A DNA stretch of 64,000 nt. Origin: Streptomyces ochraceiscleroticus. Its GTDB lineage: Bacteria > Actinomycetota > Actinomycetes > Streptomycetales > Streptomycetaceae. The stretch's first letter is position 1; each line of letters opens with the position of its first letter. Below the pieces are notes generated by a model, which was not told the origin of the DNA, ran no database searches, and worked only from the letters and a program-made list of their open reading frames with translations. The stretch is taken from NCBI RefSeq assembly GCF_000720485.1, contig NZ_JOAX01000034.1, positions 12,318 through 76,317 of the forward strand. Direction: 5' to 3'. Shown here piece after piece: positions 37,571 to 51,778 of this stretch. Position numbers and translations under genes: made by a program.

Positions 37571-38575
37571 ATGGCGACGATGGTGGATGTCGCACGTCGC
37601 GCGGGGGTTTCCGTGGCGACGGTCTCGCACGTGCTGAACGAGACCCGACCCGTGCGCCCCGACACCCGCAAGTCCGTCCTGGACGCGATCGACGAGCTGG
37701 GTTACACCCACAACACGCTCGCCCGCTCCCTGGTCACCTCGCGCACCCGCTCCATCGGCCTCGCGGTCTCCGCGATCAGCAACCCGTACTTCACCGAGAT
37801 CCTGCAGGGCGTCGAGGCGGGCGCGCTGGAGGCCGGGTACAGCCTGCTGATCGCCGACCCGCACGACGACCCGGTCCACGAGCGCAAGGTCGTCCAGCTG
37901 CTGCACGAGCGCCGGGTGGACGGCATGATCGTCGCGCCCTCCGCCGAACCCGCCGCGCTCGTCGAGTACGTCACCAAGCGCGCCGTGCCCACCGTCTACC
38001 TCGACCGCCTCGTCGGCGACGCGCACGACCAGGTCTGCGCCGAGAGCACCGCGCCGATACGGCAGCTCGTCGAGCACCTGGCCGACCTCGGGCACACCCG
38101 GATCGGCCTGGTCGCGGGCCTGCCGGGGCTGAGCACGACCACCGAGCGCGTCGCCGGCTACCGCGAAGGACTGCGGTCCCGCGGGCTGCCGTTCGCGCCC
38201 GAACTGCTCGCGGGCGGCAACTCCGAGGCGGAGGGCGCCGAGGACGCCACCCGCCATCTGCTCGCCGCGCCCGAGCCGCCCACCGCCGTGATCACCGCCA
38301 ACAACGCCATGACCATCGGCGCCCTGAAGGCCCTGGGCGAGATGGGCCTGCGCGTACCGCGCGACATCGCGCTCGCCTGCTTCGACGACTTCTCCTGGGC
38401 GGACCTCTTCTCGCCCCGCCTCACCGCGATCTCCCAGCCCAGCCGGGAGATCGGCGCGGCAGCGGTCCAGCTCCTCCTGGACCGCCTGGACGACCCGGCC
38501 CGGCCCCCGCGCACCATCCGCCTGCCGTGCACGTTCGTGCATCGGACGTCGTGCGGGTGCGGGGAGGGGGCGTGA
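37571..38575 (+). CDS. LacI-family sugar-responsive repressor
   Basis: A 334-residue LacI/GalR regulator. The N-terminal HTH is TMVDVARRAGVSVATVSHVLNE with the hinge region NTLARSLVTSRTRSIGL, followed by a periplasmic-binding-protein-like sensor domain (SNPYFTEILQGVEAGALEAG; VDGMIVAPSAEP; TAVITANNAMTIGALKALGEMG; ACFDDFSWADLFSPRLTAISQP). It is divergent from the dehydrogenase-porter operon with a perfect palindromic operator between. Expected to release DNA on binding the substrate or a derivative. Confidence 0.94.
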   Translation: MATMVDVARRAGVSVATVSHVLNETRPVRPDTRKSVLDAIDELGYTHNTLARSLVTSRTRSIGLAVSAISNPYFTEILQGVEAGALEAGYSLLIADPHDDPVHERKVVQLLHERRVDGMIVAPSAEPAALVEYVTKRAVPTVYLDRLVGDAHDQVCAESTAPIRQLVEHLADLGHTRIGLVAGLPGLSTTTERVAGYREGLRSRGLPFAPELLAGGNSEAEGAEDATRHLLAAPEPPTAVITANNAMTIGALKALGEMGLRVPRDIALACFDDFSWADLFSPRLTAISQPSREIGAAAVQLLLDRLDDPARPPRTIRLPCTFVHRTSCGCGEGA

Positions 38576-38608
38576 ATGCGGTGGCTGCGCGGCACGCCCC
38601 TGCGATAC

Positions 38609-38632
38609 GGCCGCGGGTCTCCGGCCGCGGCC
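38609..38632 (+). terminator. Hairpin after the lacI-type gene
   Basis: GGCCGCGG-8 nt-CCGCGGCC, an 8-bp perfect GC stem 34 bp after the stop. A possible terminator before pfkB. Confidence 0.45.
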
Positions 38633-38769
38633 GGGCCGGTCGGCGTACTCGTCGACCGGCGGTGTGCTGCCCGCCCCGTCACCTGACCCATTGTCAGCCA
38701 CGCCCGTCATACGGCGGCGCCGCATGACACACCCGTACTACCCCGGACCGGCCCCGGAAAGGACCCCTC

Positions 38770-39747
38770 GTGATCGTCGTCGCCGGCGAAGCCCTCATCG
38801 ACCTCGTCCCCGCGAGCACAGCGGACGGCGGGCGCGCGCCCGCGGACGGTGCCGCGCTGCCCGCGCTGTCGCCGCAGCGGGGCGGGGGCCCGTACAACAC
38901 CGCGGTCGCGCTGGGCCGGCTCGGCTCACCCGCCGCTTTCTGCTCGCGGGTCTCGACGGACGCCTTCGGCGCGTCGCTGCTGGACGGCCTGCGGGCGGCC
39001 GGCGTGGACACCTCGCTGGTCCAGCGGGGCGCCGAGCCCACCACGCTCGCGCTCGCCGACATCAGTCCGGACGGCTCGGCCGGCTACGGCTTCTACGTCG
39101 AGGGCACCGCCGACCGCCTCTTCACCCTGCCGCCCGCCCTCCCCGACGAAGCGCGCGCCCTCTCCCTGGGCACCTGCTCGCTCGTACTGGAACCGGGCGC
39201 GAGCGCGTACGAAGCGCTGCTGCGACGGGAGGCGGCCCGCGGCGTGTTCACCGCGCTGGACCCGAACATCCGCGCCGGCCTGATCGCCGACCCGGACGCC
39301 TACCGCGCCCGCTTCCGCTCCTGGCTCCCGCACACCGCCCTGCTGAAGCTCTCTGAGGAGGACGCGCGGTGGCTGGCCGGGGCGGAGGATCTTCCGGAGG
39401 CGGCGGCCGCCGACGCGGTGGCCGGAGCGATCAAGGAGTGGCTGGCCGCGGGCCCTGCGGCCGTGGTGCTCACCCGGGGCGGCGCCGGCCTGACCGCCGC
39501 GACACCGGCCGGCGAGGTGACCGTACCGGGCGTACGCGTCGACGTCGTGGACACCATCGGCGCAGGCGACACGGTCAACGCGGCGCTGCTGCACCGCCTG
39601 GACGCGCACCACGCACTCTCCCCCGCCGCGCTGGGCCGCCTGGACGCGGACGCCTGGCGGGACATCCTCGGCTTCGCCGCCCGCGCCGCCGCGCTCACCT
39701 GCTCGCGCGCGGGCGCGGAACCGCCGTACGCGTCGGACCTGGCCTGA
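38770..39747 (+). CDS. PfkB-family carbohydrate kinase (fructokinase-like)
   Basis: A 325-residue ribokinase-family sugar kinase. Family features: N-terminal VVAGEALIDLVP, the GGGPYNTAVALGRLG substrate loop, and the C-terminal signature DVVDTIGAGDTVNAALL with the catalytic aspartate in GAGD. Fructokinases of this group share the length and the GEALIDLVP start. GTG start with GAAAGGA 7 bp upstream. Located after the lacI-type gene in the polyol locus, it could phosphorylate the ketose released by the dehydrogenase. Confidence 0.88.
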   Translation: MIVVAGEALIDLVPASTADGGRAPADGAALPALSPQRGGGPYNTAVALGRLGSPAAFCSRVSTDAFGASLLDGLRAAGVDTSLVQRGAEPTTLALADISPDGSAGYGFYVEGTADRLFTLPPALPDEARALSLGTCSLVLEPGASAYEALLRREAARGVFTALDPNIRAGLIADPDAYRARFRSWLPHTALLKLSEEDARWLAGAEDLPEAAAADAVAGAIKEWLAAGPAAVVLTRGGAGLTAATPAGEVTVPGVRVDVVDTIGAGDTVNAALLHRLDAHHALSPAALGRLDADAWRDILGFAARAAALTCSRAGAEPPYASDLA

Positions 39748-39873
39748 TCCGGCCTGGCCGGTCCGACCTGACCTGGCCCGATGGCCGCCCTGGGCGGGTG
39801 GGGCGGCGGGGCAGCGAGGCACCGCCTGCCGCCGCTCATGCGCTCAGGGCGCTCAGGCGCCCATCGCGGCTGA

Positions 39874-40920
<1,047 letters not shown>

Positions 40921-40955
40921 TCAGGGGCTGTGCCCCTGTCCGCCCCTTCCGCCCG

Positions 40956-44021
<3,066 letters not shown>

Positions 44022-44585
44022 GCCGGTCGGCACCTTTCGTGAGAGGAGCGGGGTGCCGCGCACCCCCGCCCCAGGGTATGGGGGCCGCCGCGGCAATGTC
44101 TGTCGATGTCGTTTCGATGCCACACACGAGCCTATAGCACGTGCATTCGATTTACGGTCTCCGCCGGACGGCTTCACCCGAAGGTGTGGCCGAACGGCAT
44201 TCCGCTGACGCGAAGGCGCCGGTGCCCCGGCGCACTACCGCGGAGCGGCCTGCTGCACAACGGAACCGGACGCCTGGTCCGCCGCGCCGAACGCCTGCTC
44301 ACGGCGGCGCCGGACGTCGGATCCCACCGCGTCCTTCACGGTAACGCCGGGGTCTGACAACGCCGGTTCCCGAACCGATCACCGCGTCACTGACCTGCAC
44401 ATATATGCCCGTGGACCGACGAGCGCGCAGGCACGGACACCTCATCGGCCCGGCCGGGCGCACTCCTCCTGCAACAACGGAACCGGCCCGGCCCTTCCCC
44501 CTCCGCGTGGCTGGGCCCCCGCGCGCTCCCGGCTGGCGACGTGCGCCGACTCCCGCCGTGACGGCGGTGGCGCTAGCTTCGGACC
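44022..44585. other. 564-bp intergenic region, uvrA / mycothiol-type enzyme
   Basis: No convincing gene; short frames on plus have no domain or coding signal. It contains a TTGTCAG/TACCGT pair toward uvrA (44338-44360) and TAGCTT before the plus-strand gene (44574-44579). Nothing else of note. Confidence 0.5.
44338..44360 (-). promoter_or_regulatory. Possible PafBC-like promoter toward uvrA (weak)
   Basis: TTGTCAGAC starts at 44360 on the minus strand, with TACCGT (44338-44343) 11 bp after TTGTCA. Spacing matches the other damage promoters here but the GTGG part is lost, and it is 317 bp from the uvrA start. Low confidence. Confidence 0.3.
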
Positions 44586-45314
44586 ATGACCGACACCGCA
44601 CAGGAATTCGCGTACGACGCGGCAGCCGTCCACGCCGCCACCGACCGCCTGCTGGTCTCCGTGGCCAAGCTCGACGACGAGGCCGTCGGGGAGCCGTCCC
44701 TGCTGCCCGGCTGGTCCCGCGGCCATGTGCTCGCCCACCTCGCGCGCAACGCCGACGCGCTCGCCAACCTCTTCGCGTGGGCGCGTACGGGCATCCGCAC
44801 GCCCATGTACGCCACCCCCGCTGCCCGCGACGCCGACATCGAGCGGGACGCCGACCGGCCGCTGGCCGTCCACCTGGAGGACCTGCGGTCCAGCGCCGAG
44901 CGCTGGGAGACGGCCTGCTCGGCCCTGGGGCCCGAGCGCCTGTCGTACGAGGTGGAGATGCGCAACGGCGTCGTCGAGCGGGCCGGACGGCTGCCCTTCC
45001 GCCGGCTCGCGGAGGTAGAGCTGCACCACGTGGACCTCGGCGTCGGCTACACGGTCGAGCACCTGGCGGCGGAGTACGTGGACGCCGAGCTGGCCTTCCT
45101 CGCGGAGCAGCGGCTGAAGGGACACCCGGACGTCGCCGCACTGGAGCTGTGCACCGACGACGGGCGGAGCTGGCGGACGGGCCGCGCCAACGGCACACCG
45201 CTCACCGTCAGCGGTTCCCCGGCCGCGCTCGTCGGCTGGCTCACCGGCCGCTCCAAGGGCACCGGCCTCACCACCGCCGACGGCGCCGCCCTGCCCGAGC
45301 TGCCGGACCGCTGA
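44586..45314 (+). CDS. Maleylpyruvate isomerase-type (mycothiol-dependent, DinB-like) enzyme
   Basis: A 242-residue protein with an N-terminal DinB-like four-helix domain and the C-terminal mycothiol-dependent isomerase/transferase domain. Metal-site-type histidines appear in GWSRGHVLAHLARNADAL and ELHHVDLG, and the start AATDRLLVSVAKLDDEAVGEPSLLPGW is typical. Relatives isomerise maleylpyruvate or conjugate mycothiol; the substrate here is unknown. TAGCTT 6 bp before the ATG suggests a leaderless message. Coding density and family match are good. Confidence 0.85.
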   Translation: MTDTAQEFAYDAAAVHAATDRLLVSVAKLDDEAVGEPSLLPGWSRGHVLAHLARNADALANLFAWARTGIRTPMYATPAARDADIERDADRPLAVHLEDLRSSAERWETACSALGPERLSYEVEMRNGVVERAGRLPFRRLAEVELHHVDLGVGYTVEHLAAEYVDAELAFLAEQRLKGHPDVAALELCTDDGRSWRTGRANGTPLTVSGSPAALVGWLTGRSKGTGLTTADGAALPELPDR

Positions 45315-45387
45315 CCGGGCGTCGGCCGGTACCGCGGTACGCCCCCGGACGCGCTGCCTCCAGGGCCCCGGCCAGTAGGCTGCGGGC

Positions 45388-46044
45388 ATGGCGTACACCG
45401 GAGCAGTCAAGGTCGGCGGACCGGCCGACGTACACGAGCTGACCGATCTGATGATCTCCAAGGTCGCGGTCGGTCCGATGAACAACAACGCCTACCTGCT
45501 GCGCTGCCGCGCGACCGATACGCAGGTGCTGATCGACGCCGCCGCGGAGCCGGACACGCTCCTCGGGCTGATCGGCGAGAGCGGCATCACCTCGGTCGTC
45601 ACCACGCACCAGCACGGCGACCATTGGGGAGCGCTCCGCGATGTCGTCGAGCGGACCGGCGCGCGGACCTTCGCCGGCCGCTACGACGCCGAGGGCATTC
45701 CCGTCCCGACGGACGTCCTCGTCGAGGACGGCGACACCATCAGCGTCGGACGGGTCACGCTCACCGCCCGCCACCTGGTCGGCCACACCCCCGGCAGCAT
45801 CGCCTTGATCTACGACGACCCGCACGGCCACCCGCACCTCTTCACGGGCGACTGCCTCTTCCCCGGCGGGGTCGGCAACACCCGCGGCAACGCGAAGGAC
45901 TTCGCCAGCCTGATCGAGGACGTCGAGAACAAGCTCTTCGCGCGACTGCCGGACGAGACCTGGGTGTACCCGGGCCACGGCGCGGACACCACCCTCGGCG
46001 CCGAGCGCCCGCACCTCGCGGAGTGGCGCGAGCGCGGCTGGTGA
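45388..46044 (+). CDS. MBL-fold metallohydrolase (glyoxalase II-like)
   Basis: A 218-residue metallo-beta-lactamase-fold hydrolase. Metal ligands: TTHQHGDHWGA (HxHxDH), H in LVGHTPGSI, D in FTGDCLFPGG and H in YPGHGADTT. This is the glyoxalase II/persulfide dioxygenase-like group; actinobacterial members may act on mycothiol esters. TAGGCT (45376-45381) lies 6 bp before the ATG, a leaderless arrangement. It follows the mycothiol-type enzyme by 73 bp, which makes a thiol-detoxification theme plausible but unproven. Confidence 0.88.
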   Translation: MAYTGAVKVGGPADVHELTDLMISKVAVGPMNNNAYLLRCRATDTQVLIDAAAEPDTLLGLIGESGITSVVTTHQHGDHWGALRDVVERTGARTFAGRYDAEGIPVPTDVLVEDGDTISVGRVTLTARHLVGHTPGSIALIYDDPHGHPHLFTGDCLFPGGVGNTRGNAKDFASLIEDVENKLFARLPDETWVYPGHGADTTLGAERPHLAEWRERGW

Positions 46045-46062
46045 CGCGACGGGCAAGCGACG

Positions 46063-46102
46063 AGCGCGCGGTGTACGGGCGGGGGCCCGCACACCGCGCG
46101 CT
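46063..46102. terminator. Bidirectional terminator between the MBL and terC genes
   Basis: Arms 46063-46080 and 46085-46102 pair over 18 bp with one A/C mismatch; the loop is GGGG. Confidence 0.75.
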
Positions 46103-46131
46103 GTCTGTACGCCTGCGCCTCGGACTCAGGC

Positions 46132-47142
46132 TCAGGCGCCTATGGAGTCCTTGTCCTTGCCCTCCGTACCGCCCGCTCCGGCGGCGGCCTCGGCCTGCGC
46201 CTGCTTCTTGGAGGCGCGCAGGCTGGTGATCGTCGTGATGATCAGCACGGCGCAGATGACGCCCAGCGAGACCGGGATGCTGATCTCCGGGACGTGCACC
46301 CCGGACTCGTGCAGCGCGTGCAGCACCAGCTTCACGCCGATGAAGCCGAGGATGACCGACAGGCCGTACGAGAGGTGGACCAGCTTCTTCAGCAGTCCGC
46401 CGATGAGGAAGTACAGCTGCCGCAGACCCATCAGGGCGAAGGCGTTGGCCGTGAAGACGATGTACGGGTCCTGGGTGAGACCGAAGATTGCGGGGATCGA
46501 GTCCAGCGCGAAGAGGACGTCGGTGGTGCCGATCGCCAGCATGACGATCAGCATCGGCGTCATCAGGCGCTTGCCGTTCTCCACGATGAACAGCTTCGTG
46601 CCGTGGTACTTGTCGGTCGACGGGAAGCGCCGCTCGACCATCTTCAGGAAGCGGTTCTCCTCGAACTCCTCGTCCTCCTCCTCGGCGCGCGCCTCCTGGA
46701 TGAGCTTCCAGGCCGTCCAGATGAGGAAGGCGCCGAAGATGTAGAAGACCCAGGAGAAGTTGGCGATGATCGCCGCGCCGGCGCCGATGAAGACGGCCCG
46801 CAGTACGAGCGCGATCAGCACGCCGACCATCAGCACCCGCTGCTGGTATATCGACGGCACCGCGAACTTCGCCATGATCAGGACGAAGACGAAGAGGTTG
46901 TCGACGCTCAGCGACTTCTCGGTGATGAAGCCGGCGAAGAACTCACCGGCCGGCTGTCCGCCGCCGAACAGGAAGAGCCCGAGCCCGAAGAGGGCGGCGA
47001 GCGCGATCCAGACGCCGGTCCAGATACCGGCTTCCTTGATGCTCACGTCGTGCGGCTTGCGGCCGCCGATGAAGAAATCGGCGGCGATGAGGGCGCACAG
47101 ACCAAGAATGGTCAGCACCCACAGGGTCAGGGAAACGTCCAC
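46132..47142 (-). CDS. TerC-family membrane transporter (Mn2+ exporter-type)
   Basis: A 336-residue TerC protein with eight or so membrane helices. Family blocks: LCALIAADFFIGGRKPHDVSIKEA, ITEKSLSVDNLFVFVLIMAKF and IGTTDVLFALDSIPAIFGLTQDP with acidic residues inside helices, which bind metal in relatives. A cytosolic Glu-rich segment (EARAEEEDEEFEENRFLKM) lies mid-protein. TerC/Alx proteins export Mn2+, partly for exoenzyme loading. GTG start with GGAGGAG. A yybP-ykoY riboswitch precedes the gene, which strengthens the Mn assignment over tellurite resistance. Confidence 0.92.
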   Translation of the reverse strand: MDVSLTLWVLTILGLCALIAADFFIGGRKPHDVSIKEAGIWTGVWIALAALFGLGLFLFGGGQPAGEFFAGFITEKSLSVDNLFVFVLIMAKFAVPSIYQQRVLMVGVLIALVLRAVFIGAGAAIIANFSWVFYIFGAFLIWTAWKLIQEARAEEEDEEFEENRFLKMVERRFPSTDKYHGTKLFIVENGKRLMTPMLIVMLAIGTTDVLFALDSIPAIFGLTQDPYIVFTANAFALMGLRQLYFLIGGLLKKLVHLSYGLSVILGFIGVKLVLHALHESGVHVPEISIPVSLGVICAVLIITTITSLRASKKQAQAEAAAGAGGTEGKDKDSIGA

Positions 47143-47146
47143 TGCT

Positions 47147-47193
47147 CCTCCGGCAGGTCGTAACAACACAAACAGCGTCGTCGCTGCCGGAGG
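47147..47193 (-). promoter_or_regulatory. RBS-sequestering stem of the terC riboswitch
   Basis: CCTCCGGCAG (transcript strand, 47193-47184) is perfectly complementary to CTGCCGGAGG (47156-47147), which contains the terC ribosome-binding site. The first strand is also the 3' half of the aptamer P1 helix, so the two pairings are mutually exclusive. CAGCG/CGCTG forms a small inner hairpin. Confidence 0.75.
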
Positions 47194-47283
47194 TCTCTTC
47201 CGCCCCGAGGGGCCGGCGCCCCGGGATCTCCAACCGATCCGTGATGACGGGTACGCCGCAGGCGGGAATACTCCCCTCCGCAC
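47187..47283 (-). ncRNA. yybP-ykoY manganese riboswitch
   Basis: On the transcript strand the element begins GTGCGGAGGGGAGTA, carries CCGTCATCACGG and CCGGGG segments and ends GAAGAGACCTCCGG. GGGGAGUA at the 5' side and GACCU at the 3' side are the conserved loops of the yybP-ykoY family, and CGGAGG/CCTCCG closes P1. This family binds Mn2+ and commonly controls terC/ykoY genes. Confidence 0.8.
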
Positions 47284-47487
47284 AAAAGAGCGTAAAGGAA
47301 CGCCATGGAAAAGTAAAGAGTTAGGCAAAATGCCAGGTCACAGCGGTGTGACAGAGGGCGTGACAGGGCGGTCCGGTCTGTCCCCGGACGCGCCGGTGGA
47401 CGCACGCGCTCAGCCCGTACGCCCACCGATTCCCCGCTGCCCCGTTTCCCGGCCTTCCCGATCCGGTTACTCCAATCGGGCCTCCCG

Positions 47488-49644
<2,157 letters not shown>

Positions 49645-49651
49645 GGAACCC

Positions 49652-49674
49652 ACCGTACGACCCACCACTGACAA
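49652..49674 (-). promoter_or_regulatory. RecA-NDp/PafBC-type DNA-damage promoter of uvrB
   Basis: TTGTCAGTGG starts at 49674 (minus strand); TACGGT (49652-49657) follows TTGTCA by 11 bp and ends 7 bp before the uvrB ATG. Same layout as at uvrC and ogt. Confidence 0.75.
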
Positions 49675-50123
49675 CCGGCGTCCATAACGCCGGCGCCGAC
49701 GCCGCGGAAGCGACCGCACACCCGCCGTCACGAGGCACTTTCCGCTTCAGCATGCCCTTCCGGCCCGTGCGGCCCCGACGGTCGCCGGCTCCCCGGGGCT
49801 CCCTCTGGCCGCACCTCCGGCGCCCATGTGTGGTGGCGCAACGGCACGCAAGAGGTGAACCAGCCAAAGCCGCCCGTCGCCCAAAAGGCGACGATCTGCC
49901 ACCAGGCGCCCTTGAACAGCGGTCAAGCGCAGGTTTCCCCGGCCTCGGCCGGGACCTCCGTTGCGCGATCACGCCGTCCGCATCGTCCCCGTACGGTCCC
50001 AAACCCGGGACACACGACACTTCTCGTTCAATTTATGTCCATCCCTGACCTATCTTCCAGTACACCGCCGCTGGGAACCTGCCGCCGACCGCCCCCCACA
50101 GACGTCGAATCCGAGGAGTCCGT
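49675..50123. other. 449-bp divergent intergenic region, uvrB / GDPD
   Basis: No gene supported. Near the GDPD side, GTTCAATTTAT (50026-50036) and GTCCATCCCTG (50037-50047) form 11-nt tandem units reminiscent of a PHO box. The rest shows no clear signal. Confidence 0.4.
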
Positions 50124-51020
50124 ATGCACATTCGGCCTGCCGCCGCCACTGCCGGCGCGCTCGTGGGGCTGACGGCGTTCTGCCTCCCCGCTGCCGCCGC
50201 CCAGGCCGCGGACCACCCGCACAGACCGGTCACCGTCGCGCACAGAGGAGCCTCGGCCTACGCCCCCGAGAACACCGTCGCCGCAGTCGACGCCGCGCAC
50301 CGTATGGGCGTCGCCTGGGTGGAGAACGACGTCCAGCGAACCAAGGACGGCAAGTTGATCGTCATGCACGACACGACGCTCAACCGCACGACCAACGTCG
50401 AGGAGCTGTACCCCGACCGGGCTCCGTGGAAGATCTCCGACTTCACCCTCGGTGAGATCGAGAAGCTGGACGCGGGCAGCTGGTTCGACGCGAAGTTCAA
50501 GGGCGAGCGGGTCCCCACGCTCGAGCGCTACATGGACGCGGTCAGCCACAACGACCAGAAACTGCTGATGGAGCTGAAGTCACCCGAGCTCTACCCGGGC
50601 ATCGAGGCGCAGATCCTGCGGCAGCTGAAGGAGGAGGGCTGGCTGGACCGCCAGCACGTGAAGCACCGGCTGGTCCTCCAGAGCTTCAACGGCGACTCGG
50701 TCAAGAAGGTGCACGAACTCCGCCCGGCCCTCAAGACGGGCTTCCTTGGGACGCCGGCCATCGCCGACCTGCCCAAGTACGCGAAGTTCACGGACCAGAT
50801 CAATCCCAGCTACAAGACGATCGACATGGCGTACGTCTCGGCCGTGCACGCGTTCCAGGGCGCGCACGGACGCCCGCTGGAGGTCTACACCTGGACCGTC
50901 AACGACGCGCCCACGGCCAAGAAGGTCGCGAGCTGGGGCGTCGACGGCATCATCACCAACGCCCCGGACGTCGTGAGGAACGCCCTGAAGGACTCCGGGT
51001 TCCTGGTCCCGGCCGCGTAA
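50124..51020 (+). CDS. Secreted glycerophosphodiester phosphodiesterase
   Basis: A 298-residue exported GDPD. Signal peptide with cleavage near residue 29 (AAAAQA-AD), then the TIM-barrel signatures VAHRGASAYAPENT, ENDVQRTKDGKLIVMHD and LLMELKSPELYPG, supplying metal and catalytic residues (H40, R41, E and D residues, H of MHD). It hydrolyses glycerophosphodiesters to glycerol-3-P and alcohols, scavenging phosphate and glycerol. GAGGAG precedes the ATG by about 6 bp. A possible PHO box lies upstream. Confidence 0.93.
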   Translation: MHIRPAAATAGALVGLTAFCLPAAAAQAADHPHRPVTVAHRGASAYAPENTVAAVDAAHRMGVAWVENDVQRTKDGKLIVMHDTTLNRTTNVEELYPDRAPWKISDFTLGEIEKLDAGSWFDAKFKGERVPTLERYMDAVSHNDQKLLMELKSPELYPGIEAQILRQLKEEGWLDRQHVKHRLVLQSFNGDSVKKVHELRPALKTGFLGTPAIADLPKYAKFTDQINPSYKTIDMAYVSAVHAFQGAHGRPLEVYTWTVNDAPTAKKVASWGVDGIITNAPDVVRNALKDSGFLVPAA

Positions 51021-51022
51021 CC

Positions 51023-51040
51023 CACCGCACCTCGGCGGTG
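51023..51040 (+). terminator. Small hairpin after the GDPD gene
   Basis: CACCGC-6 nt-GCGGTG, 3 bp after the stop. Weak terminator candidate. Confidence 0.3.
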
Positions 51041-51072
51041 CTCACGGCTTCTCCGGCTTCTTTCCACGGCGA

Positions 51073-51095
51073 TTGTCAGTGGGGAGTTCTAGGCT
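51073..51095 (+). promoter_or_regulatory. RecA-NDp/PafBC-type DNA-damage promoter of ogt
   Basis: TTGTCAGTGG begins at 51073; TAGGCT (51090-51095) follows TTGTCA by 11 bp and ends 6 bp before the GTG start. Confidence 0.75.
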
Positions 51096-51101
51096 GAAGC
51101 C

Positions 51102-51677
51102 GTGACCATTTCCGAGGACCGGACGATTCCCGAGGAGCGCGAGAGGCCGCCGCGCGACTGGGCCTGGCGCATGCTGGACACCCCCATCGGCCCGCTCCTG
51201 CTCGCGGGCACCGACGCCGGCCTGGCCCTGGTCGTCTTCCACGCTGACGACAGGGCCCGGACCAGGTCGCTCGCCCGGCTGCGCGGCGCGTTCGGCACCG
51301 AGCCGGTCGCCTCGATACCGGCGGTGGAAGCGGCCGCCGCGGAGCTCGTCGCGTACTTCGCCGGTGAGCTGCGGGACTTCACGGTGCCGCTGGACTGGTC
51401 GCTGTCCTCAGGATTCAACGAGCGGGTGCTGCGCGAGCTGGCAGCCCGCGTGCCGTACGGCACGGTCGTCGGCTATCAGGACCTGGCCGACCGGGTCGGC
51501 GAGCCGGGCGCCGCCCGCGCGGTCGGCGCCGCCATGGGCTCCAATCCGCTGCCGGTCGTCGTGCCGTGCCACCGCGTCGTCGAGAGCGGTGGCGGACTCG
51601 GCGGCTTCGGCGGCGGCCTGGAGACCAAGCGGCAGCTCCTGGCCCTGGAAGGAGTGCTGCCGCAGCCGCTCTTCTGA
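51102..51677 (+). CDS. ogt: Methylated-DNA-protein-cysteine methyltransferase
   Basis: A 191-residue O6-alkylguanine-DNA alkyltransferase that removes alkyl groups by suicide transfer to C156 in the PVVVPCHRVV motif. The HTH region is ARVPYGTVVGYQDLADRVG and the arginine-finger region is ARAVGAAMGSNP. The N-terminal 20 residues are Glu/Arg-rich and variable. GTG start with no leader. The promoter is of the damage-inducible type shared with uvrB and uvrC. Confidence 0.93.
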   Translation: MTISEDRTIPEERERPPRDWAWRMLDTPIGPLLLAGTDAGLALVVFHADDRARTRSLARLRGAFGTEPVASIPAVEAAAAELVAYFAGELRDFTVPLDWSLSSGFNERVLRELAARVPYGTVVGYQDLADRVGEPGAARAVGAAMGSNPLPVVVPCHRVVESGGGLGGFGGGLETKRQLLALEGVLPQPLF

Positions 51678-51778
51678 CCGACCGGGAGAGGCCGCTCCGC
51701 TGACCGGAGAGGCGGCCGCTCCGTGCCGTGCCGCTCCTTCTCCGCTGCGCCTGCCCTGCCCTGCGAAAGGTCCCGCTC

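Larger units (their letters stand above)
47143..47487. other. 345-bp region between terC and uvrB
   Basis: Contains the terC leader with riboswitch (47143-47283), a less GC-rich promoter-like stretch (about 47284-47340), and the 3' side of uvrB. A weak CCCGAT/ATCGGG stem near 47458-47481 may be the uvrB terminator. No extra gene is seen. Confidence 0.5.

Noticed and set aside
38691..38713. PafBC-type promoter before the PfkB kinase
   Set aside because: TTGTCA is followed by GCCACG instead of GTGG, and the hexamer at 11 bp (CATACG) is not a -10.
44106..44357. Small gene in the uvrA upstream region
   Set aside because: 83-codon frame without ribosome site, homology or coding bias; also overlaps another frame of equal quality.
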